The notes: generated by a model not told the origin, from the letters alone. A stretch of DNA of 22,173 nucleotides from Scatosoma sp964459515 (GCA_964459515.1 CAYWML010000019.1:1-22173), one strand, 5' to 3'; shown: positions 7,302 through 16,311, numbered from the stretch's first letter. Program-made: numbers and translations.

Positions 7302-8729
7302 TTATCTTTTTTTATTTTGCATATAGGCGTGCATGGCGTGGGCGGCGGTTTTTCCCGCGCCCATGGCTTTGATTACCGTAGCCGCGCCCGTTGCCGCGTC
7401 GCCGCCGCAATAAACGCCCTCCAACGAAGTTTTTCCGTCTTCGTCCACGGCGATCTCGCCGCGTTTCAACGTCGTCAACCCCTCCGTCGTCGTTTTCAAC
7501 AACGGGTTCGGCGAAGTGCCGAGCGACATGATTACGCAATCGACGGGCAATATAAATTCACTGCCGGCGATTACCTTCGGAGAACGCCTACCGCTTTCGT
7601 CCGCTTCGCCCAGCTCCATGCGCACGCACTCCATGCCCTGCACCCAGCCGTAATCGGGCGCGCGAGAATCGTCCACGGGCGTTGCCAAAATACGCGTTGG
7701 ATTGGTAAGCAAATCGAAAATAATGCCTTCTTCTTTGGCGTGTTCGATCTCTTCGCGCCGCGCAGGAAGCTCCGCCTCGCCCCGACGATATACGATATGT
7801 ACTTCCGCGCCTAAACGCTTCGCCGTACGCGCCGCGTCCATCGCTACGTTGCCGCCGCCCACGACCGCCACGCATTTGCCCCGTTGAATGGGGGTATGGC
7901 TGTCTTCAAGATAGGCTTTCATCAAATTGGAACGCGTCAAAAATTCGTTGGCGGAATATACGCCTTTCAAGCTTTCGCCCGGAATCCCCATAAACTTGGG
8001 CAACCCTGCGCCACTGCCGATGAACACGCTGTCGAAGCCGTATTCCGTCTTTAATTCTTCCACCGTAAACACTCTGCCGACGACCATATTCGTTTCGATC
8101 TTTACGCCGAGCTTTTGCAAGTTATCCACTTCGCGCCGCACGATCGCTTTCGGCAGACGAAATTCGGGAATGCCGTACACCAACACGCCGCCTGCGACGT
8201 GCAACGCCTCGAATATCGTCACGGCATACCCGAGCTTCGCCAACTCCCCTGCGCAAGCAAGCCCGGCAGGACCGCTGCCGATAATCGCGACTTTTTGCCC
8301 GTTGGAGGGAGCAGGTATGGGTTGAACGCGACAATGCGCATTATGCCAATCGGCGACGAACCGCTCCAATCTGCCAATGCCGACCGCTTCGCAACCTGCT
8401 TTTATTCCGCGCGTGCATTTCCCTTCGCACTGCGTTTCTTGCGGACAAACGCGGCCGCAAACGGCAGGCAACGCGGAATCTTCCGCAATAATCCGATAAG
8501 CTTCTTCAAATGCGCCTTCCGCCACTTTGGCGATAAATTCGGGGATTTTTATTCCTACGGGACAAGCCGCCACGCAAGGACGATTTTTACAGCGAATACA
8601 GCGCTTCGCTTCGTTTATCGCCATTTCCTCGGTGTAGCCGAGGGCGACCTCGTCAAAATTCCCGTTACGTGTATCCGCGTCCTGCACGGGCATAGGCGTT
8701 TTCAAGGGGCTCATATTAAAATCAGCCAT
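7302..8729 (-). CDS. nfnB: Electron-bifurcating ferredoxin:NADP oxidoreductase, large subunit (NfnB, GltA-like)
   Basis: The 475-residue protein is the FAD and NADPH-binding subunit of NfnAB, which couples NADH and reduced ferredoxin oxidation to NADP reduction, reversibly, in the cytoplasm. It has two [4Fe-4S] motifs near the N-terminus (C44, C47, C52, C56 and C91, C95, C101, C105). An FAD Rossmann motif GSGPAG sits at 151-156 and an NADPH motif VGGGNVAMDAA near 291. A second flavin motif (GVYCGGDAATGAATV) lies near the C-terminus. The protein alone resembles the small subunit of glutamate synthase, but the paired NfnA gene and lack of a gltB gene favour NfnB. GGAGG precedes the ATG, and the gene overlaps the nfnA stop by 8 bases (ATGGCTGA). 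Confidence 0.9.
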   Translation of the reverse strand: MADFNMSPLKTPMPVQDADTRNGNFDEVALGYTEEMAINEAKRCIRCKNRPCVAACPVGIKIPEFIAKVAEGAFEEAYRIIAEDSALPAVCGRVCPQETQCEGKCTRGIKAGCEAVGIGRLERFVADWHNAHCRVQPIPAPSNGQKVAIIGSGPAGLACAGELAKLGYAVTIFEALHVAGGVLVYGIPEFRLPKAIVRREVDNLQKLGVKIETNMVVGRVFTVEELKTEYGFDSVFIGSGAGLPKFMGIPGESLKGVYSANEFLTRSNLMKAYLEDSHTPIQRGKCVAVVGGGNVAMDAARTAKRLGAEVHIVYRRGEAELPARREEIEHAKEEGIIFDLLTNPTRILATPVDDSRAPDYGWVQGMECVRMELGEADESGRRSPKVIAGSEFILPVDCVIMSLGTSPNPLLKTTTEGLTTLKRGEIAVDEDGKTSLEGVYCGGDAATGAATVIKAMGAGKTAAHAMHAYMQNKKR

Positions 8730-9573
8730 TCGTCCGCACCTCCTTTTTGAATAAATTGCACGTTTTTTCTCGTTCGCGTGCCTCGAACGCCGTGTACGAG
8801 CGCGAGCGGCTGATCGCCTCGTCGAAATCGACGGCGTGCCCGTCGAACTCCGGTCCGTCCACGCAGGCGAACTTCATCTCGCCGCCGACCGTCAGGCGGC
8901 AACCGCCGCACATACCCGTGCCGTCGATCATAATCGGGTTCATGCTCGCCACCGTTTTCACGCCGTACGCCCTCGTCGCTTCGCAGACGAATTTCATCAT
9001 AATCAACGGACCGATCGTAATCACCTCGTCGAAATCCGCGCCGTTTTCGAGCAACACATGCAAAGGTGCGCATACGTTCCCTTTCTCCCCGTACGAACCG
9101 TCGTCCGTCATGACGTACGTCGCCTTGGAACAAGCGCGAAACTCCTCTTCCAAAATCACGAGATCTAGGCTGCGGAAGCCGATAATCGAAGTCACTTCCG
9201 CGCCCTGCTCCGCCAAAGCGCGCGCCACGGGCAACGCAATGGCGCAACCGACGCCACCGCCGACCACGCAAACCTTTCGCAAACCTTGCGTATGCGTGGG
9301 ATTGCCGAGCGGCCCTACGAAATCGGGAATACTGTCCCCCTCGGCTTTATGCGATAAAAGCTCCGTCGTGCCACCTACGATTTGAAAAATAATCGTCACC
9401 GTTCCCTGTTCTCTGTCATACCCTGCCACGGTGAGCGGAATGCGTTCCCCGTCCTCCGTCGCGCGCAGAATGATAAACTGCCCTGCCTGCGCTTTTTTCG
9501 CCACGAACGGCGCGTACACATCCATTTGCACCACCGTCGAATTTAGCATTTTTTTCTTCACGATTCGATACAT
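8722..9573 (-). CDS. nfnA: Electron-bifurcating ferredoxin:NADP oxidoreductase, small subunit (NfnA)
   Basis: This 283-residue subunit has an FNR-like FAD domain (about 1-95), an NAD-binding domain (VCVVGGGVGCAIALPVA, 101-117), and a C-terminal [2Fe-2S] site. The site residues are D218, C222, C225 and C237 (DGTGMCGGCR and FACVDGPEF), which match the unusual Asp plus three-Cys ligation known for NfnA. It partners NfnB, encoded immediately downstream with an 8-base overlap. I chose the start at MYRIVKKK because homologous subunits begin with this strand; AGGAG is 13 bases upstream and AAAAGG just before the ATG. Upstream in-frame residues lie in the leader. A related name is sulfide dehydrogenase/dihydroorotate dehydrogenase electron-transfer-like subunit; the pairing argues for NfnA. 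Confidence 0.9.
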   Translation of the reverse strand: MYRIVKKKMLNSTVVQMDVYAPFVAKKAQAGQFIILRATEDGERIPLTVAGYDREQGTVTIIFQIVGGTTELLSHKAEGDSIPDFVGPLGNPTHTQGLRKVCVVGGGVGCAIALPVARALAEQGAEVTSIIGFRSLDLVILEEEFRACSKATYVMTDDGSYGEKGNVCAPLHVLLENGADFDEVITIGPLIMMKFVCEATRAYGVKTVASMNPIMIDGTGMCGGCRLTVGGEMKFACVDGPEFDGHAVDFDEAISRSRSYTAFEAREREKTCNLFKKEVRTNG

Positions 9574-9610
9574 GCCTTTTCCATCGCTCCTTTTTTTGCA
9601 TTTCCTTATT

Positions 9611-9639
9611 ATTATAAACGCATTTTCTCGGCTTGTCAA
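9611..9639 (-). promoter_or_regulatory. Promoter of nfnAB
   Basis: Consensus TTGACA (9634-9639), 17-bp spacer, TATAAT (9611-9616) on the minus strand, about 38 bases upstream of the nfnA ATG. Confidence 0.88.
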
Positions 9640-9701
9640 TTTCTCGCGCGGCTGCCCCGTAAATTTTATCGTAAAAAAATTTATTTTTTCGCTTCTTTCG
9701 T

Positions 9702-9730
9702 TTGCTTTTCCGTTATAGAAGTAGTATAAT
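9702..9730 (+). promoter_or_regulatory. Promoter of the Kef-type antiporter gene
   Basis: TTGCTT (9702-9707), 17-bp spacer, TATAAT (9725-9730). Start would be near 9737, giving a leader of about 40 nt with a GGAGG site. It is divergent from the nfnAB promoter. Confidence 0.8.
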
Positions 9731-9776
9731 GTTTTTCGACTTAAACAAAAGCATATATTTCGGAGGCATTTTATTT

Positions 9777-11093
9777 ATGGAAGTTTTAATCGGCGTATCC
9801 GTAGCCGTCTTGGCAGGGTTGCTCTTATCCCGTCTTGCCAAGCTTATACAGCTGCCTGCGGTGACGGCATATTTGGTGGCAGGCATTCTCATAGGGCCGT
9901 ACTGCTTGGGACGGTTGAACATACCGGGGCTCGGGTTTTCCGACAAAACCGACCTCGAACGCATTTCGTTGCTTAGCGACGTTGCGCTCGGTTTCATCGC
10001 GTTTTCCATCGGAAACGAGTTCCGCCTTTCGCAGCTGAAAAAAATCGGCAAACAAGCGGCGATCGTCGGCATTTTTCAAGCCGTTATCACCACGATTATC
10101 GTGGACGCCGCCCTCATCGGGTTGCATTTTTTAATCCCCGAAAAGCTGTCTTTGTCGGCGGCGATCGTACTCGGCGCAATCGCTTCCGCAACCGCGCCTG
10201 CGGCTACGCTCATGGTCGTCAAACAATATAAAGCCAAAGGACCTACGACGAGCATTTTGCTCCCCGTCGTCGCCCTCGACGACGCCGTCGGGCTTATCCT
10301 TTTCGCCGTTTCTTTCGGCATTGCCAAAGCGATTACTTTCGGGACGATTTCTTTCGTGGCAATCTTGGTAGAACCGCTGCTCGAAATTATTCTCTCGCTT
10401 GCGTTAGGCGCGGCGACGGGTTTCCTTTTCAGTCAATGCGAACGGTTTTTCCACTCCCGTTCGAAACGGCTTGCCGTGTCCGTCGCTTTCGTCATTATGA
10501 CCATCGGGCTTTCGATGATCGATTTCCGAATCGGCTCCGTCAATATCTCGTTTTCTTCGCTGCTCTCCTGTATGATGCTCGGCACGATTTTTTGCAACAT
10601 CTGCGATTTTTCCGAGGAACTTATGGACAGAGTAGACCGTTGGACTGCGCCGCTCTTCGTCATTTTCTTCGTGCTTAGCGGCGCGGAATTGGAGCTTTCC
10701 GTATTCACAAGCGGCATCACCTTGCTGATCGGACTTATATACATACTCAGCCGTTCGGCAGGGAAATACACGGGCGCATTTCTCAGCGCGAAGCTGTCTG
10801 GTTGCGATGAAAACATCGTGAAATACCTTGGCATTACGCTGTTGCCGCAAGCAGGCGTCGCGCTCGGCATGGCGAACATCGTCAAAAATACTCCCTCCCT
10901 CGGCGCGACGGGGAGTTTGATCGCCAACATCACTTTGATTGCCGTGCTCGTTTACGAGCTGATCGGTCCTATGCTGACGAAGATCGCACTTCTTAAAGCA
11001 GGCGACATCGATCCCGAAGGCAAGACCAGCGCGCGTGCGGAACACGCCAAGAAAAAAGAGGCGGAAAAACTCGTCCAAAAACAGCAAGCGTAA
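9777..11093 (+). CDS. CPA2-family cation:proton antiporter (Kef-type membrane subunit)
   Basis: The 438-residue membrane protein belongs to the monovalent cation:proton antiporter-2 family (Na+/H+ exchanger fold). It starts with the typical first helices (LLLSRLAKLIQLPAVTAYLV, residues 16-35, then GILIGP at 36-41). It carries the ion-binding aspartate pair in ALDDAVG (D168, D169) and shows 12-13 hydrophobic segments. The C-terminal tail is short and charged (KKKEAEKLVQKQQA) with no RCK/TrkA-N nucleotide-binding domain, so it is a transport subunit only. The start at 9777 follows GGAGG by 10 bases; an upstream in-frame ATG overlaps the promoter and is rejected. Whether it moves Na+ or K+ is not decidable here. 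Confidence 0.88.
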   Translation: MEVLIGVSVAVLAGLLLSRLAKLIQLPAVTAYLVAGILIGPYCLGRLNIPGLGFSDKTDLERISLLSDVALGFIAFSIGNEFRLSQLKKIGKQAAIVGIFQAVITTIIVDAALIGLHFLIPEKLSLSAAIVLGAIASATAPAATLMVVKQYKAKGPTTSILLPVVALDDAVGLILFAVSFGIAKAITFGTISFVAILVEPLLEIILSLALGAATGFLFSQCERFFHSRSKRLAVSVAFVIMTIGLSMIDFRIGSVNISFSSLLSCMMLGTIFCNICDFSEELMDRVDRWTAPLFVIFFVLSGAELELSVFTSGITLLIGLIYILSRSAGKYTGAFLSAKLSGCDENIVKYLGITLLPQAGVALGMANIVKNTPSLGATGSLIANITLIAVLVYELIGPMLTKIALLKAGDIDPEGKTSARAEHAKKKEAEKLVQKQQA

Positions 11094-11112
11094 CGCCGTA
11101 AAGCGACGCGTT

Positions 11113-11149
11113 AAAACGGCTTCTCCCGAAACACGGGAGAAGCCGTTTT
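11113..11149. terminator. Bidirectional terminator between the antiporter and the ABC operon
   Basis: A 16-bp perfect stem AAAACGGCTTCTCCCG/CGGGAGAAGCCGTTTT (11113-11128 and 11134-11149) with a 5-nt loop. Its own A and T ends give a U-tract in both directions. Confidence 0.9.
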
Positions 11150-11198
11150 TATTATTCAACGCATACACGGATGCCGCAAAAGTGACAATCGTCGCGCT

Positions 11199-12200
11199 TT
11201 ATGCCACGCCCGTACGGATTACGGAAATCACCACGCCGACGACTATGCCGACCGCAAGCAACAACCAATATTTCCACGAAAATTTAATCTTGCGACGATA
11301 CACCACAAGCGCCGTTACGCCGCCGAGAAAATAAATGCAAAGCGTAAGCAAATCCAAATCCGACATAGCGATTGCCAAAGCGAGATAGGCGGGGATTAAG
11401 AAACGATAGCCGAACCAAGAATCGGAGGGCTGCTCGGCATTTTCACCCCGTTCGTAGCGCAGATTGAAAAACAAAAGGAAATAGGCAATCGCCGCCAACG
11501 AGATCGGATAAATAAACATCCAAGGCGTAATATTTATGGCATCGTATCCGCGTATCAAATCTCCCATGATTTCCTCGAAACGTATCTGTCCCCCGAAAGT
11601 ATAAAAGCACTCCGCAATATAAAAAGGAATACTTCTCGGAAGAAACGCTTCGATAAGCGAAACGACGAAATAACCCAATAAAATATACGCAAGCATAAAC
11701 ACCACGCCGTCCTCCGTACGATTGGCGCGCGTAAACAAAAACACGTTGATCCCGTACAGGCATACGGCAAACAGCAATTCGCCGAAATACAGCGGCACGT
11801 ACCAGCCCATTTCATAGGGATTTCCTTGCCGAAACAACAGCACGAAAAATCCTGCCCAATACGCTATCGTATACGGAACGACCACCTGCAACAAGCCTAC
11901 CATGGCTTTGACGAAGTACAATTTCTCTTTTTTAAGCGGCAGGGCGTAAAAGGCGTCTACGCCACGCTTGCTCATCTTAAAAGAAAAATTCAAAACGGGC
12001 ACGAGGAAGCACAGCAAAATCATCATTGCCCCTACGACAGCCGAGCAACTGTCCTGCACGATCTCCCTACCGGAATACTCGTAATACACGACCATTTCCA
12101 TCGTCGAAACGCATATGACGTAAATCGAAGTCAACAGCACCGTGAACAACGCCGTCGTCCAAATATTTTTCTTCCATTCGTAACAAAAGAACTTTTTCAT
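11199..12200 (-). CDS. ABC transporter permease of a GntR-linked (YtrA-type) operon
   Basis: This 333-residue membrane protein is the permease partner of the ATPase encoded just upstream. It starts with a short basic stretch (MKKFFCYEWKKN) and has six to eight hydrophobic segments, resembling ABC-2-type exporters. An amphipathic region (FKMSKRGVDAFYALPLKKEKLYF) in the first half is typical of this group, where the cytoplasmic loop after helix 2 contacts the ATPase. It overlaps the ATPase stop as ATGA and has an AGGGGG ribosome site. In characterised YtrA-like operons such transporters respond to cell-envelope-acting compounds; that role is inference here. It ends at a bidirectional terminator. 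Confidence 0.8.
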   Translation of the reverse strand: MKKFFCYEWKKNIWTTALFTVLLTSIYVICVSTMEMVVYYEYSGREIVQDSCSAVVGAMMILLCFLVPVLNFSFKMSKRGVDAFYALPLKKEKLYFVKAMVGLLQVVVPYTIAYWAGFFVLLFRQGNPYEMGWYVPLYFGELLFAVCLYGINVFLFTRANRTEDGVVFMLAYILLGYFVVSLIEAFLPRSIPFYIAECFYTFGGQIRFEEIMGDLIRGYDAINITPWMFIYPISLAAIAYFLLFFNLRYERGENAEQPSDSWFGYRFLIPAYLALAIAMSDLDLLTLCIYFLGGVTALVVYRRKIKFSWKYWLLLAVGIVVGVVISVIRTGVA

Positions 12201-13078
12201 TGCAAATACCCCCTCGCTTCCACTTCGCCGATAAACAACTCCTCAAAATCCACGTCGATCTCCTCCACGAAAAGCGGTTGCAACGCTTCGATTTTTTCCC
12301 GAAGCTCCTCGCCGTTTCCGCGCGCAATCAGCCGCACCACCCTGCCCGTTTGCGTAAACGAAAGGCAAGGAAAGCCCAACTGCTCCGCCGCGATCGGTCC
12401 GTCAAACGCCGCCTGAAACTTATGCAACGCGCTTAAATCCCTTTCCAACTCTCCCGAGCAGGTAATCGCCCCGTGGTCGAGAATACCGTAGCTGTCACAA
12501 ATGTCCTCCAATTCGCGCAAGGAGTGGCTGGAAATGATAACCGTAGTGCCCTTTTCCTCCACCAAACGTATCAAGCCTTTTTTAAAAGTCATGCGCGCAA
12601 GCGGATCTAAGCCGTCGAACGCTTCGTCCAAAAGCAAATATTTCGGCGCAATCGCCAACGCCAACGCCACGAACACCTGCCGTTTCATACCCTTAGAAAA
12701 GTTGCGAATAGGCAGCTTTGCCTGCAAGGCGAATTTCTCCAAATATTCGCGATACACCGTTTCGTCAAAATCGTACGTTGCCTTGTACATCGCCGCCAAG
12801 CCGTCCGCCGAAACGTTATGCGTATAAAACGGGTCGTCGGGGAGAAAAAACATCTGCCGTTTCGCGTGCTCGTTTTCAAACACGTTTTCGCCGTCAACGC
12901 ACACCTGCCCCTGCTCTCCGCGCAAAACGCCTGCGATCAGCCGCAACAGCGTGGACTTCCCCGCGCCGTTGATCCCGACCAAACCGAACACCGTTCCGTC
13001 CGTAATCGTCAGGCAAACGTTCTGCAAAACGACTTTGCCTTTTACATACGATTTCGTTAAATCCGTAATTTCAATCAT
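12197..13078 (-). CDS. ABC transporter ATP-binding protein
   Basis: The 293-residue protein has Walker A GINGAGKST (35-43), the ABC signature in the variant form NFSKGMKRQ (126-134), Walker B YLLLDEAFDGLD (147-158), and the switch histidine H185 (IISSHSL). The signature SKGMKRQ is typical of ATPases of ABC-2-type export systems. The C-terminal ~80 residues form the short extra domain common in this subgroup. The start MIEITDLTKSY is chosen because homologues begin at this first strand. It overlaps the GntR stop by 8 bases (ATGATTGA), with AAAGGA upstream. Co-transcribed with the regulator and the permease. Confidence 0.92.
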   Translation of the reverse strand: MIEITDLTKSYVKGKVVLQNVCLTITDGTVFGLVGINGAGKSTLLRLIAGVLRGEQGQVCVDGENVFENEHAKRQMFFLPDDPFYTHNVSADGLAAMYKATYDFDETVYREYLEKFALQAKLPIRNFSKGMKRQVFVALALAIAPKYLLLDEAFDGLDPLARMTFKKGLIRLVEEKGTTVIISSHSLRELEDICDSYGILDHGAITCSGELERDLSALHKFQAAFDGPIAAEQLGFPCLSFTQTGRVVRLIARGNGEELREKIEALQPLFVEEIDVDFEELFIGEVEARGYLQ

Positions 13079-13433
13079 AGTCCTTTTCTCCTGCAAATAT
13101 TTCTTCCAAAGCCGCCAACGCTTCTTCGCGCGTGACGCCCGCTTCTTTCCACGCAATAAAACATCGTTTCAACCCGTCGTTCCGCTCCGTACGCGCCGTT
13201 TTTCCGTACGTCACGAACGCGCCTTTTTTCAGTTCCACGCGGATATAACCGCGTTCCTCCAACAACGCGTACGCTTTCGCCACCGTGTTCGGATTCACTT
13301 TGCGCTCCACCGCGTACGATCGCACGGACGGCAACTGCTCCCCGTCGGCAATCGCGCCTGCTTCTATCAGCCTTTGTAGCTCCTCCGCCAGCCCTTCGAA
13401 TATATTCCTCTTTCCTTGCACAGTCCACCTCAT
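13071..13433 (-). CDS. GntR-family transcriptional regulator, YtrA subfamily
   Basis: The 120-residue protein has one winged-helix GntR DNA-binding domain (about 10-78; AIADGEQLPSVRSYAVERK and NPNTVAKAYALLEERGYI are the family motifs). It ends in a short helical tail (about 85-120) with no large effector domain. Small size and a location at the head of an ABC operon place it in the YtrA subgroup, whose members usually repress their own operon. The ATG at 13433 lies about 20 nt after the predicted transcription start and lacks a clear ribosome site; the leader consists mainly of repeated AATACAGAT units. It is coupled by overlap to the ATPase gene. Confidence 0.88.
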   Translation of the reverse strand: MRWTVQGKRNIFEGLAEELQRLIEAGAIADGEQLPSVRSYAVERKVNPNTVAKAYALLEERGYIRVELKKGAFVTYGKTARTERNDGLKRCFIAWKEAGVTREEALAALEEIFAGEKDYD

Positions 13434-13435
13434 CT

Positions 13436-13488
13436 GTATTATCTGTATTACTTATATGTATTATAACACGACAACAACGCCCTGTCAA
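13436..13488 (-). promoter_or_regulatory. Consensus promoter and probable operator of the GntR/ABC operon
   Basis: TTGACA (13483-13488), 17-bp spacer and TATAAT (13460-13465) on the minus strand form a perfect-consensus promoter. The -10 is part of an inverted repeat TTATA-ATACA-TATAA, and two tandem AATACAGAT units follow up to the start codon. Such a strong promoter with repeats over the start site fits a repressed, self-regulated operon. Confidence 0.75.
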
Positions 13489-13518
13489 GCGTTTTGGGGA
13501 AATTTATTCGCGAAACGC

Positions 13519-13543
13519 AAAAAAACGCCCGAAGGCGTTTTTT
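13519..13543 (-). terminator. Intrinsic terminator of rex-adhE
   Basis: On the minus strand AACGCC-TTCG-GGCGTT (13524-13539) has a stable UUCG tetraloop and is followed by a T-run (13519-13525). Confidence 0.85.
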
Positions 13544-13624
13544 CGCATATATGCACGACGGCACAGATATGCATTTGTATATATGCGCATATATTTTTTT
13601 CGATAAACGATTTTCGGGAAACGA

Positions 13625-16267
13625 TTATTCCCGATTTTCGCCGTAATAAGCCTCGATATACAGCTGCCGTATTTCGGAAACCAAGGGATAGCGCGGATTT
13701 GCGCCCGTGCATTGATCGTCGAATGCGTCACGGCTAAGCCCGTCGAGACTTTCCAAAAATTCCGTTTCCGTCACGCGATCCCCCAACGCTTCGCGAATGG
13801 TGGCAGGCAAATGCAACCGCGCCTGCAAATCGGCTATTTTTTGCAACAACGCAGCAAACAACTCCTCGTCCGTTTCCCCCGAACAACCGACGCAACGCGC
13901 CGCCCGAGCATACCGCGCAAGGCAATCGGGATAGGCGTACTGCGGAAACGTACCCATTTTGGCAGGCACGGGCGCGGCGTTAAAACGCATAACGGGAACA
14001 AGCAGCAACGCGTTCGCCATGCCGTGCGGCAAATGCCAGCGCGCGCCGAGCTTATGCGCCATCGAATGACACACGCCGAGAAAAGCGTTTGCAAAAGCCA
14101 TACCTGCAATCGTAGCGCCTGCGGCTACCTTTTCTCGCGCGAGAACATCCGCACGACCATGCTCATAGGCACGGGGCAGGTATTCGACGAGCAAGGAAAT
14201 CGCCTCCAAAGCCAAGCCGTTCGTATACTCGGAAGCGAGCAAACTTCCCAATGCCTCCACCGCGTGCGACAGCGCGTCGAACCCTGCGTTCGCCGTCAAC
14301 GAAGGCGGTATATCGAGCGTAAGCTCCGCGTCGGAAATCGCCATCGTCGGCATCAAGGCGTAATCGGCAAGCGGATACTTCCCCCCCGTGCGCTCGTCCG
14401 TGATGACGGCAAAGGGCGTAACTTCACTGCCCGTGCCTGCCGTCGTGGGAATAGCGACGAAAATCGCGCGCCTTCCGAGCGGCGGCAAAGCCTGCACGCG
14501 CTTGCGTATATCCATAAAGCGCAACGCCAAGTCCTCGAAAGAAGCTTCGGGGCGTTCGTACAAAGCCCACATCACTTTCGCGGCGTCCATGGGCGAACCG
14601 CCGCCGACCGCAATTACGACATCGGGCGCAAACGCGCGCATACGCTCCGCGCCGTCCCGAACGCAAGCCAACGTCGGATCGGGCATGACGTCGTAAAATA
14701 TCGTATGCCGAATGCCGAGCTTATCCAATTCGTCCGTCACCCGTTTCGCCACGCCGTGTTCGTATAAAAAGCCGTCCGTCACAACGAAAGCGCGTTTCCG
14801 CCCGTAGCATTCTTCGCCCAGCTCCCGTAACGCCGTTTCCAGACAACCGCGCTTAAAATACACCTTTTCGGGGGCGCGAAACCACAGCATATTTTCCCGT
14901 CGGCGCGCCACCGTTTTTATATTCAACAACTCCCGTATGCCCACGTTTTCGCAAACGCTGTTGCCGCCCCAACTGCCGCAACCGAGCGTAAGAGAGGGCA
15001 ACAAACGGAAGTTATACAAATCGCCGATGCCGCCCTGCGCGGCAGGCGTATTGACGAGAATACGGCAAGCCTTCATACGCGCGCAAAAGGCGTTCAATCG
15101 TTCCGCCGCCGCTTGCTCGTCGATAAATACGGAAGCTGTATGTCCTCTGCCGCCGCCCTGCACCAATTCGTCCGCTTTTTCCAACGCATCCGAAAAATCC
15201 GTCGCACGATACACGGCAAGGACGGGAGAAAGTTTCTCGCGAGAGAGCGGCTCGCTTTCGTCCGTACTCGTAAGTTCCGCCATGAGAATTTTCGTTTCGT
15301 CGCATACCTGTATGCCTGCAAGTGCGGCAATCTCCTTGGCGGACTTCCCCACGATTTTGGCGTTTAACACACCGCCCTGAAAAGCGACCTCGCGCAAGCG
15401 CGCGATTTCCGCTTCGTCCAAAAAGCGACAACCTTGCTTGGAAAATTCCGTTTTCACCGCTTCGTAAATCGTTTGTGGCACGATAACCGACTGTTCCGAC
15501 GCGCAAATCACACCGTTGTCGAACGTTTTGGAATGCACGACGGAAGCCGTCGCCATGCGTATATCCGCACTCTCGTCGAAAACGGCAGGCGTATTCCCTG
15601 CGCCTACGCCGACGGCAGGTTTCCCCGAACTGTACGCCGCGCGCACCATTTGCGGACCGCCCGTCGCCAAAATCAAATCGGCTTCGCGCATCAACGCCGC
15701 GCTGAGCGCGACGGACGGCTCGTCTATCCACGCGATGATCCCCTCGGGCGCGCCTGCGGCGATCGCCGCCTCCAAAACTATCTTCGCTGCCGCCGCCGTA
15801 CAACGCTTGGCGCGCGGATGCGGCGACAAAATCAAACCGTTACGCGTTTTCAAACAAATCAGCGACTTAAAAATCGCCGTGGAAGTCGGATTCGTCGTCG
15901 GCACGACGGCAGCCACCACCCCGATCGGTTCGGCTATCCGCGCATAACCGCCGCTCTCGTCCTCTTCGACGACGCCGCAAGTCTTTTCGTTTTTATAGCG
16001 ATTGTAGATATACTCCGCCGCATAATGATTTTTCAAGACTTTATCCTCGACGAGCCCCATGCCCGTCTCCTCCACGGCTTGTTCGGCAAGCGCAATGCGC
16101 GCGCCGTTCGCCGCGGTTGCCGCCGCCTTGAAAATTTCGTCCACTTGTTCTTGGGAATATTTGGAAAAATCCACCTGCGCCTTTCGCACGCGGTGGATAA
16201 TTTCCCGCAATTTTTCTTCCGCAGCACCGTCCAAAGCCGATCTGCTTTCTGTTTTTTCGTCCGACAT
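13625..16267 (-). CDS. adhE: Bifunctional acetaldehyde-CoA/alcohol dehydrogenase
   Basis: AdhE reduces acetyl-CoA to acetaldehyde and then ethanol with two NADH, in the cytoplasm, and forms filaments (spirosomes). The 880-residue length is normal. Residues 1-450 are the CoA-acylating aldehyde dehydrogenase domain, with catalytic C255 in NGVICASEQS and a nearby NAD-site GAGNTP (222-227). Residues ~470-880 are the iron-dependent alcohol dehydrogenase, with GGGSPMDAAK for NAD and iron ligands in GFDALSHAVE (about 659-668) and HSMAHKLGARWHLPHG (about 729-744). The ATG follows GGAGGG by three bases. It lies 44 bases downstream of rex with no terminator between, so the two are probably co-transcribed and NADH-controlled. 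Confidence 0.96.
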   Translation of the reverse strand: MSDEKTESRSALDGAAEEKLREIIHRVRKAQVDFSKYSQEQVDEIFKAAATAANGARIALAEQAVEETGMGLVEDKVLKNHYAAEYIYNRYKNEKTCGVVEEDESGGYARIAEPIGVVAAVVPTTNPTSTAIFKSLICLKTRNGLILSPHPRAKRCTAAAAKIVLEAAIAAGAPEGIIAWIDEPSVALSAALMREADLILATGGPQMVRAAYSSGKPAVGVGAGNTPAVFDESADIRMATASVVHSKTFDNGVICASEQSVIVPQTIYEAVKTEFSKQGCRFLDEAEIARLREVAFQGGVLNAKIVGKSAKEIAALAGIQVCDETKILMAELTSTDESEPLSREKLSPVLAVYRATDFSDALEKADELVQGGGRGHTASVFIDEQAAAERLNAFCARMKACRILVNTPAAQGGIGDLYNFRLLPSLTLGCGSWGGNSVCENVGIRELLNIKTVARRRENMLWFRAPEKVYFKRGCLETALRELGEECYGRKRAFVVTDGFLYEHGVAKRVTDELDKLGIRHTIFYDVMPDPTLACVRDGAERMRAFAPDVVIAVGGGSPMDAAKVMWALYERPEASFEDLALRFMDIRKRVQALPPLGRRAIFVAIPTTAGTGSEVTPFAVITDERTGGKYPLADYALMPTMAISDAELTLDIPPSLTANAGFDALSHAVEALGSLLASEYTNGLALEAISLLVEYLPRAYEHGRADVLAREKVAAGATIAGMAFANAFLGVCHSMAHKLGARWHLPHGMANALLLVPVMRFNAAPVPAKMGTFPQYAYPDCLARYARAARCVGCSGETDEELFAALLQKIADLQARLHLPATIREALGDRVTETEFLESLDGLSRDAFDDQCTGANPRYPLVSEIRQLYIEAYYGENRE

Positions 16268-16311
16268 GCACCCTCCAAGACTCCGCCGCCGAGAAATGCA
16301 GACGGAGCGTA

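Noticed and set aside
7302..8729. Glutamate synthase small subunit (GltD)
   Set aside because: The protein resembles it, but it overlaps an NfnA-type gene and no large glutamate synthase subunit is present, so NfnB is the better call.
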